This document shows, piece after piece, positions 25,684-34,482 of a stretch of 64,000 nt of DNA. Location of the stretch: contig CAXXFQ010000009.1 of NCBI GenBank assembly GCA_963674475.2, positions 372,001 to 436,000 of the forward strand, written 5' to 3'. Position 1 is the stretch's first letter. The number at the start of each line of letters is the position of its first letter. The notes under the pieces are model-generated. The model did not search any database. It saw nothing but the letters and a program-made list of their open reading frames with translations, and had not been told where the DNA came from. Both the position numbers and the translations under genes were made by a program. Source of the DNA: CAXXFQ01 sp963674475. GTDB lineage: Bacteria; Planctomycetota; Planctomycetia; Pirellulales; Thermoguttaceae.

Positions 25684-27300
25684 ATGGCCGATCCGAAGCT
25701 GCGTTATTTGGTCCCCTTTCATCCGAAGTCGATTCCGCACTATTTCACCGACGTGTTGGTGATCGGCAGCGGCCTGGCCGGGCTGCGGGCCGCGCTGGGG
25801 ATTCCGCGGGAATTGTCCGTTTTGGTCCTGAGCAAGGGGGACATCAAGCAGTCCAACAGCACCTACGCCCAAGGAGGCATCGCCGGGGTCCTTTCGCCCG
25901 ACGATCGGGCCGAAGACCATGTGGCCGACACCCTGGTTGCCGGCGGCGGGCTTTGCGATCGGGAGATTGTCGAACAGGTCGTTCACGAGTCGTCTGAGCG
26001 GATCGGGGAGTTGATTTCCTGGGGAACCAATTTCGATCGGGAAGGGGTCCGTTTGGCCTTGACCCGCGAAGGGGGCCACGGTCGCAATCGGGTAGCCCAC
26101 GCCCATGGCGATTCGACCGGAAAAGAGATCATGCGGGCAATGATTCAGCAGGCCCGTCGGCGTCCCAATATCCAGATTTGGGAACATACCTTCTCGTTGG
26201 ATCTTTTGACGCACGAGGGGGCCTGTCGTGGGGCGATCGTCTGGAACCCGAACCACGGCAAGACGCTCATCTGGGCCAAGCAGACGATCCTGGCGACCGG
26301 CGGCGCGGGGCAGGTCTATCGTGAGACGACCAACCCGGACGTGGCGACCGGCGACGGGCTGGCGTTGGCCTTTCGGGCGGGGGCCGAGATTCGGGACCTC
26401 GAGTTCATCCAGTTCCACCCGACCATGCTCTATATCGCCGGGAGCGGACGCCATCTGATTACCGAGGCGATGCGGGGCGAAGGGGCCCATCTGGTCGACC
26501 GATATGGACACCGGTTCATGCCCGAGTACGATGACCGGGCCGAACTGGCGCCGCGTGACATCGTCAGCGGGGCGATCGTCTCGCAGATGGAAAAGACGAA
26601 ATATCCGAACGTCTTCCTCGACCTGAGTCACCTCGACCCCGAACGGGTCTTGTCCCGGTTCCCGGGAATCGCCGCGTTGTGTCGGGATTTCGATATCGAC
26701 ATCACGTGCGATCGAATCCCGGTCCGGCCGGGGGTCCATTACATGGTTGGCGGCGTGACGGTCGACCAGAACGGGGCGACCACGGTCCCCGGACTTTGGG
26801 CGGCCGGAGAAGTGGCCTCGACCGGACTGCACGGGGCCAATCGGTTGGCGTCGAACAGTCTTTTGGAAGCGTTGGTTTTTGGTGCGAGAGTTGCCCGAGG
26901 CGCGTCGGAAAAGGCGTCCGAGACCGACGACTCGTTCCATGCGTTGGCCCTGGAAAACGGCCCGGTCGATCCGGCGCACGAACCGTTGGATCTGGCCGAC
27001 ATTCGCAACTCGCTCAAAAGTCTTATGTGGCGCAATGTGGGCGTACGACGCGACGCCGACGGGTTGGGCGAGGCGCTGGAAATGATCAACCATTGGTGCC
27101 GTTACGTCCACGCCCGTCAGTATCCCGACCCGGCCGGTTGGGAACTTCAGAACATGCTGTGCATTTCCCGGTTGATGATCCAGGCCGCCTTGGCACGGGA
27201 AGAGACCCGCGGCTGTCATATTCGAAACGATTTTACCGAAGCCGACGACGTCCATTGGAAGCGGCATCTTTGCTTCCGGCAGGGCGAAGAGGACGCTTAA
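25684..27300 (+). CDS. nadB: L-aspartate oxidase
   Basis: A 538-residue FAD enzyme oxidising aspartate to iminoaspartate, the first step of de novo NAD synthesis. Features: the FAD-binding GSGLAGLRAAL near 28-38, the SNSTYAQGGIAG loop near 60-71, REGGHGRNRVAHAHGDSTGKEI near 130-151, EFIQFHPTMLY, HYMVGGVTVD and the GLHGANRLASNSLLEALVFG block, followed by the C-terminal helical domain. Length fits NadB (about 530). The SxxxAQGG and RxxHAxGxxTG motifs separate it from succinate dehydrogenase only moderately, but no sdh partner genes are present. ATG 25684 is chosen since GGAG is upstream. nadA and nadC are not in the window. Confidence 0.93.
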   Translation: MADPKLRYLVPFHPKSIPHYFTDVLVIGSGLAGLRAALGIPRELSVLVLSKGDIKQSNSTYAQGGIAGVLSPDDRAEDHVADTLVAGGGLCDREIVEQVVHESSERIGELISWGTNFDREGVRLALTREGGHGRNRVAHAHGDSTGKEIMRAMIQQARRRPNIQIWEHTFSLDLLTHEGACRGAIVWNPNHGKTLIWAKQTILATGGAGQVYRETTNPDVATGDGLALAFRAGAEIRDLEFIQFHPTMLYIAGSGRHLITEAMRGEGAHLVDRYGHRFMPEYDDRAELAPRDIVSGAIVSQMEKTKYPNVFLDLSHLDPERVLSRFPGIAALCRDFDIDITCDRIPVRPGVHYMVGGVTVDQNGATTVPGLWAAGEVASTGLHGANRLASNSLLEALVFGARVARGASEKASETDDSFHALALENGPVDPAHEPLDLADIRNSLKSLMWRNVGVRRDADGLGEALEMINHWCRYVHARQYPDPAGWELQNMLCISRLMIQAALAREETRGCHIRNDFTEADDVHWKRHLCFRQGEEDA

Positions 27301-27375
27301 TTTTCATCTTTCTTTTCGACGCTTGTCCGTTTCCGTCGGGGGTCGGTTTACTATGCTTCGGTACAGATTTCGTTC

Positions 27376-28524
27376 TCAGGGAGAAGCTTCTTTCGCCGGG
27401 CCAACCGGCGAGGTCGCTTCGAGGTCCGGGCCAACCATGACGAACATGTCGTCGCCGGTACGATAGGACGACTCGGGTGAGCCCATCACGGGAGCGACTT
27501 GCTGGCCGTCGTGGAAAAACTCGCAGTTTCGCCCGGCCGCTTTGGCCGCTTGAAGCGCTTCGTTGGCTCGGACGATCAGTTTTTCTTCGCTGTCGGTCGG
27601 TTCAACGCGGGCCAAGCCGACGCTGATCGACGGTAACGGGTATCGTTTGCCCGCCTCAAGGTAGGCGCTTACCGCCACCGCCACCCGGAGCTGATGGGCG
27701 ATCTTTTTCGACGCTTGTAAATCGCCTTCACTCACGAGAATTCCAAAGCGGTCTTCGTCCAGCCGGGCGACGACGTCTTTTTTATTGACGCCCTCTTTGA
27801 GAATTTGCCCGATTCGAACCAAGAAGTGATCGGCCATATCCGGGCCGTACGTTTCATTGGCCTTCGAGAAATGATCGACGTTGACCAGCACCAGCGAGAA
27901 GCGACGGAACTGACGTTTCCAACGCGAAAAACGCCGACCGCATTCTTCCCGGAAGGTTCGCCGATTGGGCAATTTGGTCAGCGGGTCGGTCCTCGATTCG
28001 GAAACGAAATGGGCCACTTCCTCGGTTTGGTGGCGGATCTCCTCTTCGGCGGCCGCCAGTTTGGACTGAAGCCCTTCGTTGGCGCCGCGGATCGAACGGA
28101 CCGAGCCGTCCAGCACGTTTTCCAGATCAGTGGGCAGTCGACGGAAAACCTCACCGATTTCGAGACTGATCTCTTGAACTTGGTTTTGATGGTTGTGGAC
28201 GTCGCAGGCGACACGAGACAACAGGCAACATATCTGGTCCGTGATCTCTTCCAAGGGTTCCAAATCCTCGCAAGCACAGGCGACGGGTTCCGATTCATCT
28301 TCGTCGGATAAGGAGGAGTCGAGACTGCTCTCCGGTTCTTTGGCCGAGCGGTTTCGGTGGCTTTTGTGAGCTTTTCGGGCGACTTCCCACCGGCTACCCA
28401 GGTAATAGCCAATCAGAATTCCCAATCCGATTTGGATGACCCCCAAGAGGGATCCGATCAGAAAAACGGGCCACGAAAAAAAATTCAACGCACCGTAGAG
28501 ACTTATTGAGCCGAAAAAAGGCAT
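27376..28524 (-). CDS. Membrane protein with degenerate GGDEF domain
   Basis: 382 residues. One N-terminal membrane helix (VFLIGSLLGVIQIGLGILIGYYLG), an acidic/Cys linker, a helical region (about 90-170), and a GGDEF-fold domain (about 175-345) with DPLTKLPNRRTF, LVNVDHFSKANETYG and SISVGLARV. Where the active-site GGDEF/GGEEF should follow R, the protein reads ARLDEDRFGIL, so both glycines and the catalytic acidic pair register are lost. A working diguanylate cyclase is therefore unlikely; c-di-GMP or GTP sensing, or a scaffold role, is inferred. It is convergent with nadB; no clear terminator separates them. The start ATG fits the membrane helix. Confidence 0.8.
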   Translation of the reverse strand: MPFFGSISLYGALNFFSWPVFLIGSLLGVIQIGLGILIGYYLGSRWEVARKAHKSHRNRSAKEPESSLDSSLSDEDESEPVACACEDLEPLEEITDQICCLLSRVACDVHNHQNQVQEISLEIGEVFRRLPTDLENVLDGSVRSIRGANEGLQSKLAAAEEEIRHQTEEVAHFVSESRTDPLTKLPNRRTFREECGRRFSRWKRQFRRFSLVLVNVDHFSKANETYGPDMADHFLVRIGQILKEGVNKKDVVARLDEDRFGILVSEGDLQASKKIAHQLRVAVAVSAYLEAGKRYPLPSISVGLARVEPTDSEEKLIVRANEALQAAKAAGRNCEFFHDGQQVAPVMGSPESSYRTGDDMFVMVGPDLEATSPVGPAKEASP

Positions 28525-29000
28525 TCAAGGGACCTCAAAAAACGCAGTATCACCAGAGGAAAAACGAATCTCTTCAAAAGCATACCTCAAAAAGAGACGC
28601 GTGGTGCAATAAAGGGGGGAGGAAATCACCCATCCCTGGGGGAAATGTTTGGAGAGGCGTTTTTTTTAGAGATAACCCCTTCAATAGAGGGGGTGTGGCC
28701 GACTCGCTTGTCTTCGTGGATCGGCTTCGGTACGATAGAAGGACCGGGCGACCGCTTTTCGCGCCGAGGCGACTTCAAGCGGTTCTACGCGGTCGAAATC
28801 CCCACAAAAGACAGGTGAGTTCCCGTTGAGCGTACATTTCACGAAACGGTAGAGCCGGTTCCTTGCAGCTGAAGGAAAAGGGGAAAAGGCAACTCGCTTC
28901 CAGCGAATGACTTACAGCGACAGGGGGCGATCTTTTCGTGCTGTTGTGACGCTCCGGTGAAAATGGAAACCGCTCTTAAAAGGTTGCGAAACGGGATCTG
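28525..29000. other. Divergent intergenic region (476 bp)
   Basis: It holds one plausible promoter toward ubiE (28708-28736). The + ORF at 28506-28829 overlaps the neighbouring gene start and has no coding character. No RNA gene was seen. Confidence 0.45.
28708..28736 (+). promoter_or_regulatory. Possible promoter of ubiE-ubiX
   Basis: TTGTCT (28708-28713), 17-nt spacer, TACGAT (28731-28736). It lies about 265 nt upstream of the ubiE start. Confidence 0.4.
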
Positions 29001-29726
29001 ATGAACTCTCCCCCCCCTACGGTAGACAAATCGGGAAAATCGATTCAGGCCATGTTTGGCCAGATTGCCCGACGGTACGACCTTTTGAACCATCTGCTGT
29101 CCCTGGGGATCGACCGATATTGGCGACGGAAGACGACCCGATTGGTACCCCCCCGAGGGGACGATCCTATTCTGGACCTCTGTACCGGAACGGGCGACTT
29201 GGCGTTTGCCTACGGTCGGGCGACCAAAAACCGCCTACCGATCGTCGGCGCCGACTTTTGTCGTCCGATGTTGGCCCGAGGGCAGGAGAAGAATCGACGC
29301 GCGGGAACCGAGTCATCGTTGCAATTTGTCGAGGCCGACGGGTTGAATTTGCCCTTTGTCGACGACCGTTTCCAGATTGTTTCGGTCGCCTTTGGGCTGC
29401 GGAATATGGCCGATACGCTCGGTGGGATTCGCGAGATGGTCCGGGTGTGCCGCCCGGGCGGGCGGGTCGCGATTCTCGAATTTTCCCTTCCCGAGGGGCG
29501 GGTCATTGGCCCCCTTTATAAGTGGTACTTTCGATTTATTCTCCCAAAGGTGGGGCAAGCCGTAGCAAAGAACCGGCTTTCCGCGTACAATTATCTACCT
29601 AAAAGCGTTGTTGAATTTCCTCAAGGGGAATCGATGCTTCGGTTGATGCATGATGCGGGACTCCATCAAGTTCGGCAGCATCGTTTTACGTTCGGTGTAG
29701 CCTCGTTGTACGTAGGTGAAAAATGA
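29001..29726 (+). CDS. ubiE: Demethylmenaquinone/ubiquinone methyltransferase
   Basis: A 241-residue SAM-dependent C-methyltransferase, here presumably the last step of menaquinone synthesis (MenG activity). Features: FGQIARRYDLLNHLLSLGIDRYWR near 19-42, the SAM motif ILDLCTGTGDLAF near 57-69, VGADFCRPMLARG, FQIVSVAFGLRNMAD, and VCRPGGRVAILEFS with the C-terminal FGVASLYVGEK. Length fits UbiE. Its stop overlaps the ubiX start by four bases (ATGA), implying translational coupling. Planctomycetes generally make menaquinone, so the MenG role is preferred (inference). Confidence 0.93.
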   Translation: MNSPPPTVDKSGKSIQAMFGQIARRYDLLNHLLSLGIDRYWRRKTTRLVPPRGDDPILDLCTGTGDLAFAYGRATKNRLPIVGADFCRPMLARGQEKNRRAGTESSLQFVEADGLNLPFVDDRFQIVSVAFGLRNMADTLGGIREMVRVCRPGGRVAILEFSLPEGRVIGPLYKWYFRFILPKVGQAVAKNRLSAYNYLPKSVVEFPQGESMLRLMHDAGLHQVRQHRFTFGVASLYVGEK

Positions 29727-30418
29727 AACGAACCGTTGTGATTGGTGTGACCGGAGCCAGCGGAGTGGCTTACGCGATTCGGCTTATGGAGGCGCTCAGC
29801 GCAACCGGCGTCGACACCCAACTGTCGATCAGTAAACCGGCCGTTGCGGTCTTTAAAGAAGAACTCAATCTTGCGATCGATCTCGACCGTTTCAAGAAGT
29901 CGATGCTCCGGCTCGAGTCGGAGGAAGGACGAGAAGACGATCGGATGAAACAGCTTCGGGCCCTTTCGGGGATCTCGAGCGAGCAGAGCAATGTCCTGTC
30001 GGTCGCGTTGGGCGAGCCGGGCAAGGTGGTCTATCGCGATTATCGTGACATGGCGGCCCCGATTGCCAGTGGTTCGTTTTTGTCTGATGGGATGGTGGTT
30101 TGCCCCTGTTCGACGTCCACTTTGGGGGCGATCGCCTCCGGCGCGTCGAAGAATCTGATTCATCGGGCGGCCGAAATCCATCTGAAGGAGCGGCGTCCGT
30201 TAATCCTCGTCACTCGTGAAACGCCTCTTTCCTCGATCCATCTGGAGAATATGCAACGGGTTACCCAAGCGGGAGGGATCGTTTTGCCGGCCTCTCCGGG
30301 CTTTTACCACGACGCCGTTTCAATCCAGGACATGATCGATTTCGTCGTTTCGCGGATTCTTGATCAACTGAAGATCCGAAATAACCTGATCAGTCGCTGG
30401 GGCGGCGATTTGAAATAG
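29723..30418 (+). CDS. ubiX: Flavin prenyltransferase UbiX
   Basis: A 231-residue enzyme that prenylates FMN to prenyl-FMN, the cofactor of UbiD-type decarboxylases. Features: VIGVTGASGVAYAIRLMEAL at the N-terminus, KPAVAVFKEEL, the MAAPIASGSFLSDGMVVCPCSTSTLGAIASGAS block and LILVTRETPLSSIHLENMQRVTQAGGIVLPASPGFYH. Family length is about 190; the extra ~35 residues lie in a charged insert near 60-95 (EEGREDDRMKQL). It is coupled to ubiE by a four-base overlap, so both probably serve quinone synthesis. The UbiD partner is not in the window. Confidence 0.93.
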   Translation: MKRTVVIGVTGASGVAYAIRLMEALSATGVDTQLSISKPAVAVFKEELNLAIDLDRFKKSMLRLESEEGREDDRMKQLRALSGISSEQSNVLSVALGEPGKVVYRDYRDMAAPIASGSFLSDGMVVCPCSTSTLGAIASGASKNLIHRAAEIHLKERRPLILVTRETPLSSIHLENMQRVTQAGGIVLPASPGFYHDAVSIQDMIDFVVSRILDQLKIRNNLISRWGGDLK

Positions 30419-30789
30419 CGGGCTCTCCCGGGGAAGAAAAGCCGGGCGAGAGGCGGCGACGTCCCCCCGGCGGTATTATTCCGAATGGGCCTTTTTGTCA
30501 TTCCGGCCTGGTTTTCGTTGAGGACTCCGAGAGAACCGAGGACCAAACCGCCTGTTTTGGGGTCGGGAACGTCCGTTTCAGGTACCGCTTGTCTTGATTG
30601 CCCAAAAACGCCTATAATGGGCCCCGTTCCGCGGAAAAAATCTTTCGCGGGAGAAATCAAATCACGCCGTCTTCGACAGCCGGTTTTTTTCAAAAAACTC
30701 GGTCTTGGAATCCACCTGCTCGGATAGAACCGGCAGATCGAGAAAAAATATCCACCACAGCTTTATTTATTTGCCAGAAGGAGATGCCA
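30419..30789. other. Intergenic region upstream of metK (371 bp)
   Basis: It contains a good promoter (30589-30618) and a ~165-nt leader before metK with a small CCGCG...CGCGG hairpin near 30629. No S-adenosylmethionine riboswitch motif was recognised. Confidence 0.5.
30589..30618 (+). promoter_or_regulatory. Sigma-70-type promoter of metK
   Basis: TTGTCT (30589-30594), 18-nt spacer, perfect TATAAT (30613-30618); transcription would start near 30625. Confidence 0.55.
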
Positions 30790-31944
30790 GTGCCTCAAGG
30801 GAAATTTCTTTTTACAAGTGAATCCGTCAGCAAAGGCCATCCGGATAAACTGGCCGACCAGATTTCCGACGGGGTGTTGGACGCCCTTTTCGAGCAAGAC
30901 CCGATGAGTCGGGTTGCTTGCGAGACGATGGTCACGACCGGCATCGCGATTATCGCCGGAGAAATCACGACCCAAGCGCGTATCGACTATCCCGATGTCG
31001 TCCGAAAAGTGATTCGCCAGGCCGGATACACCGACGATCAGATGGGCATTTGTGCCGATACGTGTGCGGTCATGGTCTCGTTGGACCGTCAGAGCCCGGA
31101 TATCGCGATGGGGGTCGACGAGAATTCGACCGAAGGAAAAGAGATCGGTGCCGGTGACCAGGGGCTGATGTTCGGTTACGCCTGTGACGACACGCCCGAG
31201 CTGATGCCGATGCCGATCGCCTTGTCTCATCGGATCATCAACCGATTGACCGAGGCGCGGGAAAAGAACGAAGTCAGTTGGCTTCGCCCGGACAGCAAGA
31301 GCCAAGTCACGATCGAGTACGACGGCGATCGACCGGTTCGCATCGACACCGTGGTCGTTTCGACTCAACACGATCATGAAGTGACTCACGGCGAGATTGA
31401 ATCGTACGTGATTGACCAGATCATCAAGCCGTTGTTGCCTGAAGGGCTGGTCAACGGCGAAGTCAAGTTCCACATCAACCCGACCGGCAGTTTCGTGGTC
31501 GGCGGTCCGCACGGCGACTGCGGTTTGACCGGGCGGAAGATTATTGTCGACACCTACGGCGGTTGGGCCCGTCATGGTGGCGGCGCGTTCAGCGGCAAGG
31601 ACCCCACAAAGGTCGACCGAAGTGCCGCCTACATGGCCCGCCACATTGCCAAAAATTTGGTCGCCGCCGGATTGGCCAAGCGGTGCGAAGTCCAGTTGGC
31701 CTATGCGATCGGCGTTTCCGAACCGGTCAGCGTCCTGGTCGACACCGAGGGGACCGGCACGGTTTCCGAAGAGCAGTTGGTCAAGTTGGTACGCGAGAAC
31801 TTCCCGCTGACCCCCAGCGGAATCATCGATTACCTCGACCTGCGACGTCCGATCTATCGTTTGACGGCCGCCGGTGGTCATTTTGGTCGGAGCGAACCGG
31901 AATTCACCTGGGAAAAAACCGACCGGGCCGCCGATCTGACCTAG
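30790..31944 (+). CDS. metK: S-adenosylmethionine synthetase
   Basis: A 384-residue cytosolic enzyme forming SAM from methionine and ATP. Features: FTSESVSKGHPDKLADQISD at the N-terminus (His and Lys of the ATP site), GADQGLMFGY-like GAGDQGLMFGYACD near 117-130, HINPTGSFVVGGPHGDCGLTGRKIIVDTYGG near 230-260, and GGGAFSGKDPTKVDRSAAY near 264-282. Length equals the family norm. The GTG at 30790 is chosen because AGAAGGAG lies six nt before it; the ATG two codons earlier directly abuts that ribosome site. A terminator-like hairpin follows at 31962. Confidence 0.96.
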   Translation: MPQGKFLFTSESVSKGHPDKLADQISDGVLDALFEQDPMSRVACETMVTTGIAIIAGEITTQARIDYPDVVRKVIRQAGYTDDQMGICADTCAVMVSLDRQSPDIAMGVDENSTEGKEIGAGDQGLMFGYACDDTPELMPMPIALSHRIINRLTEAREKNEVSWLRPDSKSQVTIEYDGDRPVRIDTVVVSTQHDHEVTHGEIESYVIDQIIKPLLPEGLVNGEVKFHINPTGSFVVGGPHGDCGLTGRKIIVDTYGGWARHGGGAFSGKDPTKVDRSAAYMARHIAKNLVAAGLAKRCEVQLAYAIGVSEPVSVLVDTEGTGTVSEEQLVKLVRENFPLTPSGIIDYLDLRRPIYRLTAAGGHFGRSEPEFTWEKTDRAADLT

Positions 31945-31961
31945 CGAAAAAAGAGGAAGCG

Positions 31962-31994
31962 AAAAGAGCGATTGCCTGGCAATCACGCTTTTAA
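31962..31994 (+). terminator. Terminator-like hairpin after metK
   Basis: AGCGATTGCC and GGCAATC-A-CGCT pair with a very short loop and are followed by TTTT. The stem is the same type as the first hairpin of the modular repeats. Confidence 0.5.
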
Positions 31995-32045
31995 AAAATG
32001 AGGAAGAGAGAATGAGGGAAACCTATTTTTAAAACGGTTTCCCTC
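31966..32045 (+). repeat. Diverged modular palindromic repeat, copy F
   Basis: A GATTGCC/GGCAATC hairpin followed at the usual spacing by GAGGGAAACC.../...GGTTTCCCTC (32014-32045). The order matches copies A, B and C, but the scaffold between is eroded and the third hairpin is missing. Confidence 0.5.
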
Positions 32046-32148
32046 GTTTCTTTCTATAGAGAGCCGTTGGTTGGTAAGGCGGCGGCTCCTTTTCTTTTTT
32101 CGGTACCGTTTTTCCAATCGACAACCGTCCCTTAAAGGAACTTGCGAC

Positions 32149-33141
32149 GTGGCGATTCTCGATTCAACCCGGCCGAATCGTCTGAAATCGATCGGCCGTC
32201 CCGCGTCTGGAGACTTCCGAACGGTGCGGGGCGTCTGGTTGCAAACGGTCGCTTGGGTGGCGGTTTTCTTTTGGGTTGCCGCCGCCGGATTGCTCCTGGG
32301 GCGACGCCTGGCCGGCGCGTTTGCCGATCCGCTTGACGGACTCGGTTTTTCCATGCTCTGTGTCGCGCTTGTCGCGCCGTGCTGGCTGATCCGTCGGACG
32401 ATTTTTCCGGTCGATCGGTCGCGGCTGGGGACGTGGTTTCCCGGCGTGATTCTTTTGTCGGCCAATTTGGCAATCGGCCTTGCGCTCTGGTTGCCCGGGA
32501 CTCCCTGGTGGTCGGTCGTTCTTGGGGCGCTCTTGGTTTTTGTCGCCGAGCTGGAATGTTTTTTCTCAAGTGCGCGTCGACCGGTCGTGGAAAGTCAAGC
32601 TGCGGCGATCCGATCGGCGGTCCCTTTCACGCTGAGTGAAAACGGCCAGAGAGAAAGAATCTCGACAGAACTGTCTTTGGTGGAGACAGACCTGGAAGCA
32701 GTTTCGACGCGACAGGAACGGGAGGCCGAATCCGAGGAAGCAAATCAAGAGGTCGAAGCGTGGGAGACGGCCTTACCGCCCCGGTTCGACTTGTTGGACA
32801 AGACCGTTTCGGCCGATCCTGATTCACGGGTGACCCAGCAGTTGGTCCGATGGCGCGGTGCCGAAAATGAAGAAGGGCTGACCGGCTCGATTCGGGTCGA
32901 GATTCCCGAAGGGGGCCGGATGAGCCACGTCCACTTGGCGTTCTGTCCGGCCTTCGCCCACCGCCCGCAGTTGGAGGTCGAACAGATCGACGGGCCGCCG
33001 TCTCGACTCAAGACGCCCCAGGTGCTTTCCTACGGCGCGCGGATCGACTTGAAGCTTACCCGCGCGGCCGAAGGGCCGACCTGGGTCCTCTTGCACTTCA
33101 CCGCTTCGGCGAAAGAGCCGATGGCCAAAGCGGTTTCTTAG
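32149..33141 (+). CDS. Membrane protein of unknown function
   Basis: 330 residues. The GTG at 32149 is chosen since AAAGGAA lies eight nt upstream. Four hydrophobic segments occupy the N-terminal ~130 residues (VAWVAVFFWVAAAGLLLG, MLCVALVAPCWLI, VILLSANLAIGLALWLP, VVLGALLVFVAELECFF), followed by an acidic linker rich in Glu (about 160-225). The C-terminal ~110 residues look like a soluble beta domain (GSIRVEIPEGGRMSHVHLAFCPAFAHRPQLEVEQIDG...). That architecture is not one I recognise with a name. A planctomycete-specific envelope protein is likely. It sits 200 nt after metK and may have its own promoter. Confidence 0.6.
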   Translation: MAILDSTRPNRLKSIGRPASGDFRTVRGVWLQTVAWVAVFFWVAAAGLLLGRRLAGAFADPLDGLGFSMLCVALVAPCWLIRRTIFPVDRSRLGTWFPGVILLSANLAIGLALWLPGTPWWSVVLGALLVFVAELECFFSSARRPVVESQAAAIRSAVPFTLSENGQRERISTELSLVETDLEAVSTRQEREAESEEANQEVEAWETALPPRFDLLDKTVSADPDSRVTQQLVRWRGAENEEGLTGSIRVEIPEGGRMSHVHLAFCPAFAHRPQLEVEQIDGPPSRLKTPQVLSYGARIDLKLTRAAEGPTWVLLHFTASAKEPMAKAVS

Positions 33142-33233
33142 ATCGCGTTTCCGTCAACGGTAGCGTTACACACCGGCAACCCATGGGCGGTTGGCAGCCT
33201 GTTGAAAAACGGGCTGCAAGGGGAAACGGGCGG

Positions 33234-34274
33234 TTAGCTAATCTGATCGCCGAAAAGGTAGCCCACCCCGCCGAAGATGCAGCCGACGACGAAGGCGGTC
33301 AGATAATTGACGATGCCGAAGCTGGCCATGGGGACGCCGAAAAGGATGGTGGTTCCGAAGACGGTCATCATGACGCCGATATTGAAACCGACGAAACTCA
33401 TGAGCAGTTTTTGTTTTTTCAGCTCGGCCTTCGGTTTGACCTTTTTAGGTTCCTGGGTGGCCGTCGGTTCTGTCTCTTTTTTTGCCTTGGCTTGCTTTTC
33501 CTTTTTCGCTTTGGCCTTCTTTTCTTTCTTGGGCGACGACGTGGGTGTGGCCGGCTGGGGCGCGTCGGGCGGGAAGTACTGGCTGACCGCCTCGTTGATG
33601 CTCGTTGTCGTGCAAAGGACCGTTCGGACCGTTTTGCCGAAACGCAAACGCAGATCGTCCTCGACGTCCGGCACCAGCGGATGGGGCGAGGCCATGAGGA
33701 CCTGCTTTTCGTCGGCCATGACCGGGACACACGAGTGGTGTCGGGCCGTGTTGGGCGGGATCAGCGGGATCAGCGCTTCGACGACACCCAGATCGTCCAG
33801 TTCGATATAAGGCAATCCGATCGATTCGGCGTAGGCAAGCATGATTTCGTCCGGCTCGGCCAATTTTTGTTGGAGAGCCGCGTCGCGAATCTCGAGCCCG
33901 ACCGCGTCGGCGAAATGACGCGCTTTATCGATCTGCTTCTGGTCGACCTTGCCGTCGGCTAAAAGGATTTCCTCGAACGTTCGTCGACGGAGCCCGCCTT
34001 CGTCCTTACGGCCGAGCGAGGCGTCGTATTCCCGCTTTCGCTTGGCGTCGGTCAGGCAGAGCATTGCCTGGGCCAGCTCGTTCATCAACGCCTGCGATTG
34101 GGGGCCGTAGTCGCCGGTGGCGTATTTCCGGACGTGTTGGTTCATCTTGCGATAATGTTCACGGATCTTTGGCGTGCGATCCTCGAACTTCGGCAGCCGC
34201 AAGAGCTGGTAAAGGTTCAACGGGCGTTCCGTCTCCTTGATGCCCAGCCAATTTCGATAAACGTCTACGGTCAT
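33234..34274 (-). CDS. HPD-less J-like / MshEN membrane protein
   Basis: 346 residues from the ATG at 34274, which follows AAGGA by seven nt (the frame is open 35 codons further upstream). N-terminal ~85 residues resemble a J domain (LNLYQLLRLPKFEDR...KYATG...AKRKREYDASLG) but lack the HPD tripeptide needed to stimulate Hsp70. Residues ~95-215 look like the N-terminal MshEN/GspE domain (ALQQKLAEPDEIMLAYAESIGLPYIELDDLG...LMASPHP), known to bind c-di-GMP or pilus machinery. A Lys/Ala/Glu linker and two C-terminal membrane helices (FNIGVMMTVFGTTILFG, YLTAFVVGCIFGGVGYLFG) follow. It lies just downstream of the Hsp70-like gene on the same strand. The joint function is unknown. Confidence 0.75.
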   Translation of the reverse strand: MTVDVYRNWLGIKETERPLNLYQLLRLPKFEDRTPKIREHYRKMNQHVRKYATGDYGPQSQALMNELAQAMLCLTDAKRKREYDASLGRKDEGGLRRRTFEEILLADGKVDQKQIDKARHFADAVGLEIRDAALQQKLAEPDEIMLAYAESIGLPYIELDDLGVVEALIPLIPPNTARHHSCVPVMADEKQVLMASPHPLVPDVEDDLRLRFGKTVRTVLCTTTSINEAVSQYFPPDAPQPATPTSSPKKEKKAKAKKEKQAKAKKETEPTATQEPKKVKPKAELKKQKLLMSFVGFNIGVMMTVFGTTILFGVPMASFGIVNYLTAFVVGCIFGGVGYLFGDQIS

Positions 34275-34482
34275 AAAAAATCCTTTGATATTCTTCGCTT
34301 TGATCTTTTTTGCTTCGGAAAAGGAGACCAAAACGGCCGCTTCTCTCGGTTTTTGAAATAAGGACGAAGGCTCAACCATCGCCCATCGATGGGAGACCTC
34401 TTCCTCTATTTTAGTTTCGAAACCGGCTCAGAGGAATGCTCGGCCGAGGAAAATGTCTTCGAACGGAAAGCCGGAGGTGAGG

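Noticed and set aside
28506..28829. 107-codon + ORF before ubiE
   Set aside because: It overlaps the start of the opposite-strand GGDEF gene and the candidate promoter, with no coding signature.
30625..30789. S-adenosylmethionine riboswitch before metK
   Set aside because: No SAM-I, SAM-II or SAM-IV core motif could be found; only a small hairpin is visible.
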